Shown here in pieces: positions 27,157 through 38,300 of a stretch of 53,441 bases of DNA. Position numbers and translations under genes: made by a program. Within the stretch, counting starts at the first letter, position 1; every line of letters starts with the position of its first letter. The DNA is from Lyngbya sp. CCAP 1446/10 (GTDB lineage: Bacteria > Cyanobacteriota > Cyanobacteriia > Cyanobacteriales > Microcoleaceae), in NCBI RefSeq assembly GCF_026130175.1, contig NZ_JAIGNI010000042.1:1-53441 (forward strand). Reading direction: 5' to 3'. The notes under the pieces were generated by a model. That model had not been told where the DNA came from. It made no database searches and saw nothing but the letters and a program-made list of their open reading frames with translations.

Positions 27157-27858
27157 ATGGAATTTAAAGATTTTATGGCTTTGCTGCATCCCGTTGTAGC
27201 TGTAGCGATCGTTTTTCCGATGCTGGGCGTGGTTCTGAATATGGCTTGGCAAACCATGCAGCGCCGCCAGCAAATTGCATCCGGGGATAAGAGCAAAATT
27301 CCTCCTGTAGTCGGCGCAGAACACGTCAAAGCAGGTAAAATTCTGTCAGGCTCTGTGGTAGGAGTGACGCTGTTGGGGCTAGGCTACCCGATTTTTGAGC
27401 ATATTTTGAGCAAGGATGTTTGGAGTAAAAACTCGTTTCAGGTCATTTTCATTGTGCTGATGTTTGTTGCGACGATCGCCTCTTTGGTCATGTTGTATCG
27501 ATCGACACCGGCGTTATGGCGTGGCATATTTGCGACTTTGACTGGTGCTGGCTTGGTGATTCTTGGCACTCAAGATGGCGTTTATCGTCGCACCGATGAA
27601 TGGTATTGGTCTCACTACTACATTGGGATCACCGCTGCGCTACTGATGGTTTTCTCCCTTGCCATAATTCAAGACATCTACAAAGATCGATCGAATCGCT
27701 GGCGCACTGTCCATGTCATCTTGAACTCGATCGCTGTCATGCTGTTTCTGGGACAGGGAATGACTGGAACCAGGGATTTGCTAGAAATTCCTCTAAACTG
27801 GCAGAAACCCTATATTTATAGCTGTGACTTCCCCAATAAGACCTGCCCCAAACCGTGA
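27157..27858 (+). CDS. DUF4079 membrane protein
   Basis: A 233-residue membrane protein starting at MEFKDFMALLHP, with AAAAGG 7 bases before the ATG; a frame open to 26980 merely reads through repeats. About five membrane helices are visible, with His residues in the first (LLHPVVAV) and in SHYYIG. Such four-to-five-helix proteins with conserved His often bind heme (ferric reductase or cytochrome b561-like), an inference. The family is widespread in cyanobacteria and of unknown role. It follows the YHS gene and might act with it. Confidence 0.82.
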   Translation: MEFKDFMALLHPVVAVAIVFPMLGVVLNMAWQTMQRRQQIASGDKSKIPPVVGAEHVKAGKILSGSVVGVTLLGLGYPIFEHILSKDVWSKNSFQVIFIVLMFVATIASLVMLYRSTPALWRGIFATLTGAGLVILGTQDGVYRRTDEWYWSHYYIGITAALLMVFSLAIIQDIYKDRSNRWRTVHVILNSIAVMLFLGQGMTGTRDLLEIPLNWQKPYIYSCDFPNKTCPKP

Positions 27859-27884
27859 GCGATCGGGGTTAATTTTTAAATATA

Positions 27885-27939
27885 TTGTTGCGCTTGGGCG
27901 CTCTTTCCTGTTATCCAAAAGAGCGCCCAAGCGCAACAA
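27885..27939. terminator. Perfect 22-bp hairpin after DUF4079
   Basis: Arms 27885-27906 and 27918-27939 are perfect complements (TTGTTGCGCTTGGGCGCTC with partner) around an 11-base loop, 26 bases after the DUF4079 stop. No T-run, but the stem is strong enough to end or protect the transcript; it may also be a mobile palindrome. Confidence 0.6.
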
Positions 27940-28062
27940 CGTACCTTTATTTAATTTGAAAAAAGTTCTTGACATTTGCCACAATCTGTGATTAAGTTAC
28001 TAACCCCGGTATTGGTAGAAAAAAAATATTTACAAATCTTAAATTTTTATTAACTTAAGTAT

Positions 28063-28068
28063 TATAAT
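28063..28068 (+). promoter_or_regulatory. Candidate -10 box upstream of ndhD
   Basis: A consensus TATAAT lies 37 bases before the ndhD ATG in an AT-rich leader. No good -35 box is found at normal spacing, so this rests on the -10 alone. Confidence 0.35.
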
Positions 28069-28105
28069 CGAGGTAACTTCCAACTAAGTATTTATTCTCA
28101 CTAAC

Positions 28106-29836
28106 ATGATAGCGGATCAATTTCCTTGGCTAACCGCGATAGTCATCCTACCCCTCATCGCTGCCCTCGCCATCCCTTTTTTGCCCGATACAGACGGCAA
28201 AACTGTGCGCTGGTATGCGCTGGGTGTAGGCATTACAGATTTTGTATTAATGTGTTGGGTGTTTTGGACGCACTACGATCCGAGCATCTCTACTTTCCAA
28301 ATCGTCGAGAAATATTCCTGGATACCTTCTTTAGGCCTCAACTGGTCTGTTTCGGTTGACGGGCTGTCGGTTCCGCTGGTGTTGTTGGCGGGATTGGTGA
28401 CGACGCTATCTATTTTTGCTGCATGGGAGGTCGATCGCAAGCCGCGATTGTTCTACTTCCTCATGTTGGTGATGTATTCGGCACAAATCGGAGTATTCGT
28501 CGCCCAAGACATCATGCTGCTGTTCATTGTTTGGGAATTAGAACTAATTCCGGTGTACTTGCTAATCTCGATTTGGGGCGGACAAAACCGTCGCTACGCA
28601 GCTACCAAATTCTTGATTTACACCGCCGGCGCTTCCATCTTTATTTTGATAGCTGCCTTAGCAATGGGATTTTACGGCGGAGGAAACGTTACCTTCGACA
28701 TGGTAGAACTCGGCTTGAAGGACTACCCGCTAGGTTTAGAAATCCTGCTTTATGGCGGATTGTTCATTGCCTTCGGCGTAAAACTGGCGATTTTCCCCTT
28801 TCACACATGGCTACCTGACGCCCACGGTGAAGCATCTTCTCCTGTGTCGATGATTCTGGCTGGCGTGTTGCTGAAAATGGGCGGATACGGACTGATTCGC
28901 CTGAATTTAGAACTTCTTCCCAAAGCACACGTTTACTTTGCACCGATTATGGCGGTGCTCGGCGTGGTTAATATTATCTACGGCGCGCTGAATTCCTTCG
29001 GCCAAACGAACATGAAGCGCCGCCTTGCGAATTCGTCGATTTCTCACATGGGATTCGTGTTGTTGGGTATTGCTTCCTTCACGGATTTGGGAATCAACGG
29101 GGCGCTGCTGCAAATGATTTCCCACGGTTTGATCGCCTCAGTATTGTTTTTCCTGGCTGGCGTGACTTACGATCGCACTCATACCATGATCATGGACGAG
29201 ATGGGCGAGATTGGGAAAGTGATGCCGAAAGTGTTTGCCTTGTTTACAGCAGGCGCGATGGCTTCTTTGGCACTCCCCGGTATGAGCGGTTTTGCTAGCG
29301 AATTGTCAGTGTTTGTGGGCGTCGCAACTAGCGATATGTACAGCACTTCTTTCCGCGCGGTGATTGTGTTCCTGGCGGCAGTGGGACTGATTTTGACGCC
29401 GATTTATTTGCTCTCGATGCTGCGACAGTTATTTTACAACTGTGGAACATTGGCGGCTTGCGACATCGAAGATCTAAATTTGCTGAATCAGAGAAATAAT
29501 CTTGATGCAGCGGTTTGTTTCGGTAATAGTTGCGTTTTGCCTGGTGATGCACCGTTTATTGATGCTAAACCTCGCGAAGTGGCGATCGCATTTTGCTTTT
29601 TGATACCGATTGTCGGCATTGGTTTTTATCCCAACATGGCGATGCAGGTTTACGACGCGAAGACTGTGGCGGTGAATGCCGAAGTCCGCGAATCTTACAT
29701 CCAAATCGCTCAACAAAATCCTCAGATTTATGCGAAGGGATTTTTGGCTCCCAAAATTGCACAGGCTCCAACTACGCCTGCTTTGGGCAAAATTACTGCC
29801 TCTGAATCTGCCTCGGTTTTGGGCATTGTCAAATAA
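28106..29836 (+). CDS. ndhD: NAD(P)H-quinone oxidoreductase subunit 4 (NdhD)
   Basis: A 576-residue Mrp-type antiporter-like subunit of the NDH-1 complex in the thylakoid membrane, with about 14 membrane helices. Key motifs: the proton-path Glu in [18 protein letters not shown], the Lys in [18 protein letters not shown] and [19 protein letters not shown] soluble C-terminal part follows. It takes part in respiratory and cyclic electron flow. It is not paired with ndhF, as the CO2-uptake forms (ndhD3/D4) often are, so it is more likely an ndhD1/D2-type subunit. Confidence 0.96.
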   Translation: MIADQFPWLTAIVILPLIAALAIPFLPDTDGKTVRWYALGVGITDFVLMCWVFWTHYDPSISTFQIVEKYSWIPSLGLNWSVSVDGLSVPLVLLAGLVTTLSIFAAWEVDRKPRLFYFLMLVMYSAQIGVFVAQDIMLLFIVWELELIPVYLLISIWGGQNRRYAATKFLIYTAGASIFILIAALAMGFYGGGNVTFDMVELGLKDYPLGLEILLYGGLFIAFGVKLAIFPFHTWLPDAHGEASSPVSMILAGVLLKMGGYGLIRLNLELLPKAHVYFAPIMAVLGVVNIIYGALNSFGQTNMKRRLANSSISHMGFVLLGIASFTDLGINGALLQMISHGLIASVLFFLAGVTYDRTHTMIMDEMGEIGKVMPKVFALFTAGAMASLALPGMSGFASELSVFVGVATSDMYSTSFRAVIVFLAAVGLILTPIYLLSMLRQLFYNCGTLAACDIEDLNLLNQRNNLDAAVCFGNSCVLPGDAPFIDAKPREVAIAFCFLIPIVGIGFYPNMAMQVYDAKTVAVNAEVRESYIQIAQQNPQIYAKGFLAPKIAQAPTTPALGKITASESASVLGIVK

Positions 29837-29998
29837 TTTTATTGAATTCTGTTTTTGTTGAAAATCGGGCGATCGCTTTTTTTGAAAGGGCGATCGTTTT
29901 TTTGTAGAAGGAAGCAGGCCATTCGGCTTCGCGAGCGAGTAACAAGAGGGAACAGAGAAGAAGCAATTAACAACGTCCTAACCATCTTTGCGGTTGCC

Positions 29999-31654
29999 TT
30001 AGCGCTGAATTTCTGCAATAATCCGCGCTAGATTTTCCCTAGCATATCCCACATCCAGGGTTGATTTATATTCCAACAAAGATGCAACTTTGGTCAGAAT
30101 ATTTAGCGGTTCTTCAAAGCCTGTAGTTGTCATAAACAAAACTTGCAGCCGATTTTTAACTAATTCTAAAATAGAGCGACTTCGAGCCTCTTTAATCTCT
30201 TTTTGTTGAGCAATACTCGCGCTCAAATTGTGAGTTTTCAATAGCCGCATTCTTTCTATTCCTTGCGTCTTCACCGTCTCCAAAACCTCTGCTCGAATCT
30301 GCTCGACTAATCTTTCGCTTACATATTGCACGATTAAAGGCTGAAGCATAAAAACAGTTTCCCCGCCCTCACTGATTTTTTCAATCAGCGAGCGACGACC
30401 CAGAGAATCGAGATTTTTTAGCAAATCGGAAAGCGACGAATTGACTAACATCTGTTCTCGCAAAGTCGCCAGGGAAATCGGACCTTCAGCAATAGCCAGC
30501 CAATAGGAAATCTCTTGTTCTGAACTCGACATTCGATCGAACTGCTGCGCGAGCAAATTGCTGATGTGTTCTTCAATAAATAACGCCGTCGCTTCCAAAA
30601 ATTTGCCAACATTCCCATCAAAAAACTCGTGAATCGTTGTCGCTACAATCTTCAATGCTAACAGATTGCCTCCGTACCGGGTTAACAATATTTCCCATTC
30701 TCTATCTTGAGCCGATAAGCCTTTTTCTTGGAAAATTTCCCTGGCTATTTCCTGGGAAATCGCCGGTTTTAAAGACTTGACTTTTTCTCCCGCCAGCAAA
30801 GCCATTTCCGTAGGTTCTTCGGAACTAACTAGGACAAAACAGCTATGGTGATTGACCTCACAGAGCCGCACAATTAAATCTCGATATCCTTCGCAGCCTT
30901 CGCGGTAGTGTCCCGCTAGTGCGTCGGGTTTGAGCACTGATTCAAAATCGTCTAAAATTAGCAGACAGCGGTGTTTCCGCAGATAATCGATTAATCGCGA
31001 AATTTTGCCGTTGAGGTCTGCTGGTAAATCAGGTCTTTGTTGGTTAGAAAAAAGTTGAATTAAGCTAGCGAGGAAGTCGGATGGTGCTGGAGTCGATCGC
31101 AGCGATCGCCAAATCACAAAATCAAACTCATCCTGTACCTGTTTTGCCAACTGCACCGACAGAGTTGTTTTACCACTACCGGCCAAACCCAGCAGCGCTA
31201 CTACCCGACAATTATCCGATAGAATCCACTGCTTTAAAGTAGTTAATTCTTCAGTCCGTCCGTAAAAAACCGCAACATCCGGTGCTTGGCCCCAATCTTC
31301 CTGTCGGCGGGCGATAGGCATTTTGAACAGAGATCCTTTACTTCGACTAAAATCGATCGAACCCTGCTCCGTGTGGTATGAAAATAGCAACTGATGCCTC
31401 AATTCCGAGAGCTTTCCAGGGCCGTTCCCCGCAATCTGAAACTTTTTGTAAACTTCGCCTAATCTTTTGCGAACTGCGATATCGCTAATGCCAAGCTGGG
31501 TTGCAATGGTAGCCGTAGATTGACCATCGAGAGCCATAAACAGAGTCTCTAACTCGGCATCTGTGACACCGCGCTCTTTGGCGATCGTTTGCACAAAGTT
31601 TTGAGGGATCGGAGTAGTCAAAGTAGGAATCTCGCCTGTACTAAAAATATACAT
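29999..31654 (-). CDS. STAND NTPase (NB-ARC) with N-terminal LuxR-like HTH, no sensor domain
   Basis: A 551-residue protein. Residues about 25-95 hold a LuxR-like helix-turn-helix (ATIATQLGISDIAVRKRLGE). NB-ARC follows with Walker A GLAGSGKTT (156-164), Walker B CLLILDDFES, sensor-like SSEEPTE and the GNLLALKIV motif, then a winged-helix region (SLGRRSLIEK) and a helical tail. Relatives in cyanobacteria continue into WD40 or pentapeptide sensors; this one ends at ENLARIIAEIQR just where such repeats would begin. It may be a signalling or defence switch. No effector domain is visible; the DNA after the stop shows no WD40 remnants. Confidence 0.85.
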   Translation of the reverse strand: MYIFSTGEIPTLTTPIPQNFVQTIAKERGVTDAELETLFMALDGQSTATIATQLGISDIAVRKRLGEVYKKFQIAGNGPGKLSELRHQLLFSYHTEQGSIDFSRSKGSLFKMPIARRQEDWGQAPDVAVFYGRTEELTTLKQWILSDNCRVVALLGLAGSGKTTLSVQLAKQVQDEFDFVIWRSLRSTPAPSDFLASLIQLFSNQQRPDLPADLNGKISRLIDYLRKHRCLLILDDFESVLKPDALAGHYREGCEGYRDLIVRLCEVNHHSCFVLVSSEEPTEMALLAGEKVKSLKPAISQEIAREIFQEKGLSAQDREWEILLTRYGGNLLALKIVATTIHEFFDGNVGKFLEATALFIEEHISNLLAQQFDRMSSSEQEISYWLAIAEGPISLATLREQMLVNSSLSDLLKNLDSLGRRSLIEKISEGGETVFMLQPLIVQYVSERLVEQIRAEVLETVKTQGIERMRLLKTHNLSASIAQQKEIKEARSRSILELVKNRLQVLFMTTTGFEEPLNILTKVASLLEYKSTLDVGYARENLARIIAEIQR

Positions 31655-31838
31655 TCTATTATATTCTGTAACCTGGCTCAGTCCTCAAATCCGGGGACAG
31701 GAAGTAGTAGAACCTATTCTAGGGTGGGGGTCGGCGCGGCAATTAATCTGTAGCACTCAACGATAAATCTCCAACCGCGCCGCCACCACCGCGAACAAAC
31801 AACCGGGTCAATTTACAATTCCTGAAAGCAGCTCTGTA

Positions 31839-33812
31839 TCAGCCAAAAACCTTCGTACTATCGCGGTATTTTTCGCTCGAAAGCAGCCGCCAACTCCCAT
31901 CGCCCAAAAGTTCCAAAACCTGCTGGTGATATTTCAACAAGCTCAATCGGTGGCCGACACTCACAAATGTAGTTTGAGTTGCTTGCAACTGCTCGTATAA
32001 AACTTGCTCATTCTTCAAATCTAAAGCACTTGTCGCCTCATCCAAAATAGCATATCGCGGTTTCGTCAACAACAATCTGGCAAAAGCTAAACGCTGCTGT
32101 TCTCCCAGGGACAAAATCTCGACCCAATCTAAAGCCTCATTAAAACCGCCCAATCTGTCCGGCAAATCTGCTAAATTTACTAATGCCAAAACCTGGCGCA
32201 ATTGTTCCTCATCAACCTCGCTGCTGGTGTTGGGATAGAGAAGTTGCGATCGCAAACTGCCCAAAATCAGATAAGGACGCTGCGGCAAAAACAGCATTTC
32301 TCGCAGTTCCGGCCGCGCCAGACGACCCGTTCCCGAATCCCACAAACCCGCAATAGCCCGCAGCAAAGAACTCTTCCCAGAACCGCTTTGACCGACAATT
32401 AACAGTCCTTCTCCCGGCGACACCGCTACGGACAAATCCCTAATCAAAGTCTTTTGATGCTTGGGAGTATCTAAAGTAACGTGTTTCAGCGTCAACTGAG
32501 AATCTACTACGACATCTATAGTAGTTCCTTCTGCACGAGATACCGCCCTTTCTGCTTCCAAAGTATCTGTAAATATAGTTAAACGATTGATGCTAGCTGC
32601 AAAAGAACTAAGCGGTTCAATGCGACTGACAATCAGTGAAAAAGCGGCTAAAACCTGACGGAAAGCAAAAGCCGCCTGAGTGATGTCTCCAAACTGGATC
32701 GTATCGGTTTTGTCGGCAAAATAAGCAGGAGCGAGAAACAAAGCCGGAATAATCACCACAGCATACCCGTATCCAGTTGTAAAATAATTCAAATTTCGCT
32801 GCCAGCCAATTAGCAAATTAAAATTGCGAAATACTTCCACGAACCGCTGCTTTATTTGCATCGATTCTCGCTCTTCCCCCCCATAAAAAGCAATTGATTC
32901 AGCATTGTCGCGAATGTGAACCAGTCCGTAGCGCAAATTAGCTTCTTTTTTAAGTTGCTCGAAATTCAGAGGCACTAATCTTTGACCAAAAATCAGAGTG
33001 GCGATCGTGCCCAAAATAGCATAGACAACCAGGAAAATCGAAAGTGGTTTCGAGATTGACCACAGGATACCTGTGAAAGATATAATATTAACTATTGAAG
33101 CCAGGATTGCCACTATAAATGTCAAACTTGTCTGAGTAAACGATTTAACATCTTCAGAAATTCGTTGGTCGGGATTGTCGATTTCCTTGTGTGAATTTAT
33201 TTCATAATAAGCCCGATTCTTAAAATACTTGTCCAGGAACTTATTTGTCATCCATTCCCGCCAGTAGAGACTCAATTTATCTTGGGTGTAGCCGTAAATT
33301 ACTACAATAGGAGTGCCGACTGCAAAAACCCCTGCATAGACAAAAAGATACTTCCAATAATTGAGCTGGTCTTTCTTTGCTAGTGCTGTGTTGAAAAAGT
33401 TGCTGACGTAACTAATTATTACATTCAAGCCGCTGACAGACAGGGACAATAACAGCAATAGAGCCAATAATGCCCACGACTGCCAATGCGGTCTCAATTT
33501 GCCTTTGACTAATAAAAAAATGCTGAAAGGAATAATTAGCATCAAGGCAATAATAAGCATTGCCGGAGACTGAATAATTCCTTGCAACAAACTAACTAAC
33601 CCAGCAGCAATATTATTGACAAAAACGGGAAAAAGAGCGACCCCGCCCAAACATACAGCACTGACGAGTAAAAACATAGCAGCGAAGAGAAATATCAACA
33701 ACAGCGCTACTAATCCCAGAAAAATCTTGCCTCCTCCAGGCTCTAAAGGATAAAAGTAAGGCTGAGCGATCGCAATAAATCTCTTCCACAACTGACGGTC
33801 AAATCGATTCAT
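31839..33812 (-). CDS. ABC transporter, fused permease/ATPase of SbmA/BacA type
   Basis: A 657-residue half-transporter. Residues about 30-430 form the membrane part with eight or so helices, including two extra N-terminal ones and the SbmA/BacA-like stretch (YWREWMTNKFLDKYF, then NPDQRISEDV, then FYGGEERE). The ATPase follows with Walker A GQSGSGKSS, signature SLGEQQRLAFARL and Walker B AILDEATSALD. Relatives move peptides, cobalamin or fatty acyl groups, so the substrate is uncertain. It would work as a homodimer. It follows the STAND gene's upstream side by 184 bases but is not clearly one operon with it. Confidence 0.88.
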   Translation of the reverse strand: MNRFDRQLWKRFIAIAQPYFYPLEPGGGKIFLGLVALLLIFLFAAMFLLVSAVCLGGVALFPVFVNNIAAGLVSLLQGIIQSPAMLIIALMLIIPFSIFLLVKGKLRPHWQSWALLALLLLLSLSVSGLNVIISYVSNFFNTALAKKDQLNYWKYLFVYAGVFAVGTPIVVIYGYTQDKLSLYWREWMTNKFLDKYFKNRAYYEINSHKEIDNPDQRISEDVKSFTQTSLTFIVAILASIVNIISFTGILWSISKPLSIFLVVYAILGTIATLIFGQRLVPLNFEQLKKEANLRYGLVHIRDNAESIAFYGGEERESMQIKQRFVEVFRNFNLLIGWQRNLNYFTTGYGYAVVIIPALFLAPAYFADKTDTIQFGDITQAAFAFRQVLAAFSLIVSRIEPLSSFAASINRLTIFTDTLEAERAVSRAEGTTIDVVVDSQLTLKHVTLDTPKHQKTLIRDLSVAVSPGEGLLIVGQSGSGKSSLLRAIAGLWDSGTGRLARPELREMLFLPQRPYLILGSLRSQLLYPNTSSEVDEEQLRQVLALVNLADLPDRLGGFNEALDWVEILSLGEQQRLAFARLLLTKPRYAILDEATSALDLKNEQVLYEQLQATQTTFVSVGHRLSLLKYHQQVLELLGDGSWRLLSSEKYRDSTKVFG

Positions 33813-33958
33813 CTTTGCTGTTTACAAAACTACTTCAACTGTTTTAACATATCAAGTTTTATTACCGAGTGTCGCAGTAATTTATTTGGGAGTTGAGCGA
33901 AGAAATTGGGTTTCATATCATGTGCGCGGTCAGTACAATTAAATTGGTTCGATCGTTC

Positions 33959-33998
33959 GGACTTTAGTCCTCATGAAAATCAGAGGACTGAAGTCCTC
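33959..33998. repeat. Two GGACT..AGTCC palindromes
   Basis: GGACTTTAGTCC and GAGGACTGAAGTCCTC, 12 bases apart. Members of the dispersed family also at 15527, 44313 and 50576. Confidence 0.75.
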
Positions 33999-34147
33999 GC
34001 TACCAACCTGATAACGGTTATTTGACCGGACACGATCTTAATTACCAGAAAGAATTGATTTAAAGCCAGAACCCTGATCTGGAGAAATTAAAATCAGACG
34101 ATTCATTACTCCAATCCTCTTCCTTCTACGTAGATGTCGCCCTCAAG

Positions 34148-34178
34148 CTGTCAACTGTCAACTGTCAACTGTCAACTG
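34148..34178. repeat. Heptamer tandem repeat (TCAACTG)n
   Basis: Four copies of CTGTCAA/TCAACTG upstream of the ABC gene and just after the DUF1361 gene's stop. Confidence 0.9.
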
Positions 34179-34250
34179 AAAGAGGAATATTTGTTTTCCG
34201 ATTTTAGTCCTGGAAAGCCAAAAAGTTTGTAGGTTAGTTGTGGAGCAAAT

Positions 34251-35111
34251 CTAAAATTTCAAATCGATCGCATCAGAAGCAGTCGCGCTGTCGCCGATCG
34301 CCTCCGACGACGATAGATTGTAGTAAAATCGGTGGCTAATCCCCAAACTAACTTGCTTGAGCACCCAATACAAAACAGCAATGACGACAAATGTTGCAGC
34401 CATTACGACAACCGGACGCTTACCAATCAAATCATTCATGACGGTGTTAACCAACGCATCGGGATTCGTCAGAATGTCCCAAGTGTTGAAGCGGATAAAT
34501 CGCCCTAAATAAATGCCGATCGCCGAAAGTGCGTGTATAGTTATCTCCGTTACCAGAATAAATCTACCCCAACCCTGTTGCTTCAGATAGTAACCCAAAG
34601 CCATCACCGACAGTACATAGGCCTCAAATCCCGCCAGCATAAACGCCAGATACTGCGGAATTAAAGCCAGAGTTACAGTCCACTCCGAGTACCCATATTG
34701 AATCTGGCGGATCAGATGAATAATATCAGTTAAAACGTAGGGCGCATTGGGCAAAAATGCGATAAACGCCAGAAAACCGCCCCACCAGCGGAGAGAGCGA
34801 ACTCCGCGCTGTCGCAGTACCCAGATGTCTACAGCCATCAGCACGATCGTAATGGCGATCGCCCCCAAAACGTAAGTTTTGCCCACATCCTGCACAATGT
34901 GCCTCAGATAGGACAAAACATGGCGGGTACTGGGCACAAAAGTAGCGCCCAGAAGCACCCATGTACCCCACAGCAGCCAGCGCGATCGGGGTTTGCGGAA
35001 CAGCCAAAAACTCAGCGCCAGCGGTAGTAAACCTAAAAATAAATTCCAAGACATCCAGCGGACATTGTGTCCCATTGCTTCGAGCGCTTCCAGGATTAAT
35101 CCCATCATGTT
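34251..35111 (-). CDS. DUF1361 membrane protein
   Basis: About 286 residues from the double ATG at 35111/35108; a GTG at 35144 is less likely. Seven or so membrane helices. The family core FIAFLPNAPYVLTDIIHL near residue 105 and FNTWDILTNP near 215 are visible. The function of DUF1361 proteins is unknown. Single gene, flanked by heptamer arrays on both sides. Confidence 0.82.
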   Translation of the reverse strand, partial: NMMGLILEALEAMGHNVRWMSWNLFLGLLPLALSFWLFRKPRSRWLLWGTWVLLGATFVPSTRHVLSYLRHIVQDVGKTYVLGAIAITIVLMAVDIWVLRQRGVRSLRWWGGFLAFIAFLPNAPYVLTDIIHLIRQIQYGYSEWTVTLALIPQYLAFMLAGFEAYVLSVMALGYYLKQQGWGRFILVTEITIHALSAIGIYLGRFIRFNTWDILTNPDALVNTVMNDLIGKRPVVVMAATFVVIAVLYWVLKQVSLGISHRFYYNLSSSEAIGDSATASDAIDLKF

Positions 35112-35192
35112 AATTTTTATACAGTTAAAGGTTTGATGCAGCACCGCTTTCTCAGCAGCTTGAATCTATCTTAGTCGCTATAGCAGAAGGAA

Positions 35193-35230
35193 GAGTTGAC
35201 AGTTGACAGTTGACAGTTGACAATTGACAG
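35193..35230. repeat. Heptamer tandem repeat (TTGACAG)n
   Basis: Five copies of TTGACAG, the reverse complement of the TCAACTG arrays with shifted phase. It lies in the gap between the DUF1361 and kinase genes. Confidence 0.9.
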
Positions 35231-35238
35231 TCTGATTT

Positions 35239-35307
35239 GTAGGGTGCGTCAGCTCGCCGCTTCTGGCTCCCCACCTAAAAATTCGGCCATGAGCTGACGC
35301 ACCCTAC
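35239..35307. repeat. Inverted repeat GTAGGGTGCGTCAGCTC
   Basis: Perfect 17-bp arms (35239-35255 and 35291-35307) around a 35-base loop, downstream of the kinase gene. The half motif TAGGGTGCGTC also occurs near 22788, so it is a dispersed element. Confidence 0.75.
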
Positions 35308-35353
35308 CACTATGGAGTCAATCTAAAATCCCAAATCGAAGCTCCGCACCCTA

Positions 35354-38300
35354 CTACTGATAGCTTTTGCCGATCGGAATTTCAATCTTAAAAGTCGTTC
35401 CCTGTCCCATTTGGGAAATACACTCAATCTTACCCTTGTGCTTTTCTACCACAATCGAGTGCGCGATCGACATTCCCAGCCCCGTACCTTTCCCCACAGC
35501 TTTTGTCGTAAAAAACGGGTTACAAATGCGATCGACAATCTCATCGGGAATGCCCGTACCGTTATCCGAAATTTCCACCATCACAGTGTTTTGCGGCGTT
35601 ACACCAGTCCAAATAGTAATCCGGCCGGGATTTTTCTCTGCTTCAGAAACCGACAACTTGTGACAGCGTTCCTCAATCGCATCAATGCCATTAACAATAA
35701 TATTCATAAACACCTGATTCAATTGGCTCGCATAGCACTCCACCAGTGGCAGTTTGCCGAACTCCTTAATTACTTCAACTTCCGGGCGGCTGTCGTGACT
35801 CTTCAAGCGGTGCTGCAAAATCAACAAAGTGCTATCAATTCCCGCATGAATATCCACAGGCTTCATTGCCGATTCGTCCAGCCGTGAGAAATTTCTGAGG
35901 GACAAGACAATTTGCCGGATGCGCTCGGTTCCTACCTGCATCGAACCCACAATTTTTATTAAATCCTCAGCCATGAAATCCAAATCAATCTCTTGAATGC
36001 GATCGACAATTTTTGGATTAGGTTCGGGATACTCATGTTCGTAAAGAGTCACCAGATCGATCAACTGTGTAGTATATTGCTTGAGATAATCAATGTTAGC
36101 GTGAATGAAGTTAACCGGATTATTAACTTCGTGGGCGATGCCTGCAACTAATTGCCCCAAAGAAGACATTTTTTCAGTTTGAATGAGCTGAGATTGAGTA
36201 GAGCGCAATTCCAGCAGCGCTGACTCTAACTCTCTGGATCTCGATCTTTCTCGCGCCTCGCTTTGTCGCAGATCTTCATCTGCTTGTTTACGAGTCGTAA
36301 TATCCTGGGAAAATCCAATTATTACCTTGGGCTGACCTTCAGAATTCCTGCTAAAAATACTATCCCTACTTTGCAGCCAAAAGCATTGATTGTCTGCGCC
36401 CTGCATCCGGTACTCAATTTCCAGAACTTTGCCATCCTCAATTCCTGCAAAACTCGCGTGATGTTCCAGAACTTTTGACAAATCTTCGGGGTTCATTAAC
36501 TGAGGAATCAGTGACGCACCCATCGCTTGAATTTCGTCAAAGCTATAGCCCAAAATCGTGCCAATAGAAGAATTAGCATAGACATTTCGCTGTTCTTCCA
36601 AGTCGTAGAGATACAACATACCGGGAGTAGCATCGGCGATTTTTTTAATGAACTGCTGGCTGTCTTGCAAAGCTAATTCAGCTTGCTTGCGATCCGTCAC
36701 ATCAATGGTGATGCCGTCCCAAAGAAGATCGCCATTTTTTTTAGCTTCAGGACGCGCAATTACCTGAAACCAGCCAATTTTGCCAGAAGGCAGCACCAGC
36801 CTTCCTACCCACTGCCAAGGTTGCAAATTTTGCGCTGAAATAGTAATAGATTCTTCATAACTTTGGCGGTCGTCTGGATGAATTAAATCTATTAGTAAAT
36901 CCGCATTTTGTAAAACAGCTTCGGGTTCTAACTCAAACATTTCTAGGGAAGCAGGACTCATGTAAGGGAAACTGACAGAGCCATCTGAACGCAGCAAACA
37001 TTGATAAATCATTCCCGGCAAATTAGCCGACAGCTTTTGAAATTTTGCCTCGCTTGAACGCAGTGCTTCCTCTGCTTGTTTGCGCTCCGTAATGTCAGTA
37101 ATTGAACCAACAATGCGGACTGCTTTTCCAGATTCGTCCCACAAAGCTTGTCCCCGACAGAGTATCCATTTGTAGGAGATGTTGTAGCACCACAAGCGGT
37201 ATTCGATGATGTAATGGGGTGTTGTTCTGTCTAAATGGTCTTGGAAAGCCTGCATTACTAAGTCTAAATCGTCGGGATGCGTCATCCTGTTCCATTCGTC
37301 AAAGTAATCGAGATTTGGGCTTTGTTCGTATCCGGTGATTGCCTTAAAGCGATCGGATAGGAATATTTCTCCGGTGTGTAAGTTCCAGTCCCAAATACCA
37401 TCATTATTGCCTTTGAGCGCTAACTGCCACCGTTCTTCTGTTTGGAGCAATTGAGCTGTTCTTCTTTCTACTCTATTTTCTAGTTCTTGATTAAGCTGTT
37501 TGAGACTTTCTTCTGCTTGTTTGCGCTCGATCGCAATTCCTGCTAAATGCCTGACAGTTTCGATCGATTCCAGCTCAAAATTTTGGGGAGCGCGCGGTTC
37601 GGCGGAATACATGGCGAAAGTCCCTAAAACTTTGCCGACCGACGATAAAATCGGACTAGACCAGCAAGCTCTCAGTCCAAAAGTAAAGGCTAAATCTCGA
37701 TAATTTTCCCACAAAGGATCGGTAGCAATATCTGTAACGATCACTTGTTCGCGGCGGTAGACAGCAGTGCCGCAGGAACCGACATCCGGGCCGATGGCTG
37801 CACCATTAACAGCAGCATTGTAACTTTCCGGCAAACTCGGCGCCGCTCCGTGCAGCAAATGTTGACCGTCTTCATCTAACAGCAAAACCGAACCCATGAC
37901 ATCTCTCGATTGCTGTTCGACAATTTCAATTAATGTATTTAAAGTATCGCTCAGAGAAGCGCCCTGAGCAATCATTTCTAAAATTTGTTTTTGACCGCTC
38001 AACCAATTTTCAGATTGCTTGCGCTGCGTAATGTCGCGGGCTACCAAGAGAACCGTATTTTCTTTCATGGGCGAAATGTTAGCGAAAAACCACTTTTGTT
38101 CGCTGCCAATTTGCAGGTTATATTCAAAACTACTGATTTGATTCGTAGCGAGGGCGAGGCGAATTTGCTTCAGAAACATTTCTGCTTTTTCTGGATCAAA
38201 TATATCGCGGGTTTTTTGTCCGATAATTTCGGCCGGTGGCTTGTACAAAAGTTCGGGATTTGTGGGGGCAATTTTCAGGAAGCGTCCTTCAATATCCAGC

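Larger units (their letters stand above)
33813..34250. other. 438-base repeat-rich gap upstream of the ABC transporter
   Basis: Contains two GGACTNNAGTCC palindromes (33959-33970 and 33983-33998) and a TCAACTG heptamer array (34148-34178). No gene seen. The ABC transporter promoter should lie near 33830-33900. Confidence 0.55.
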
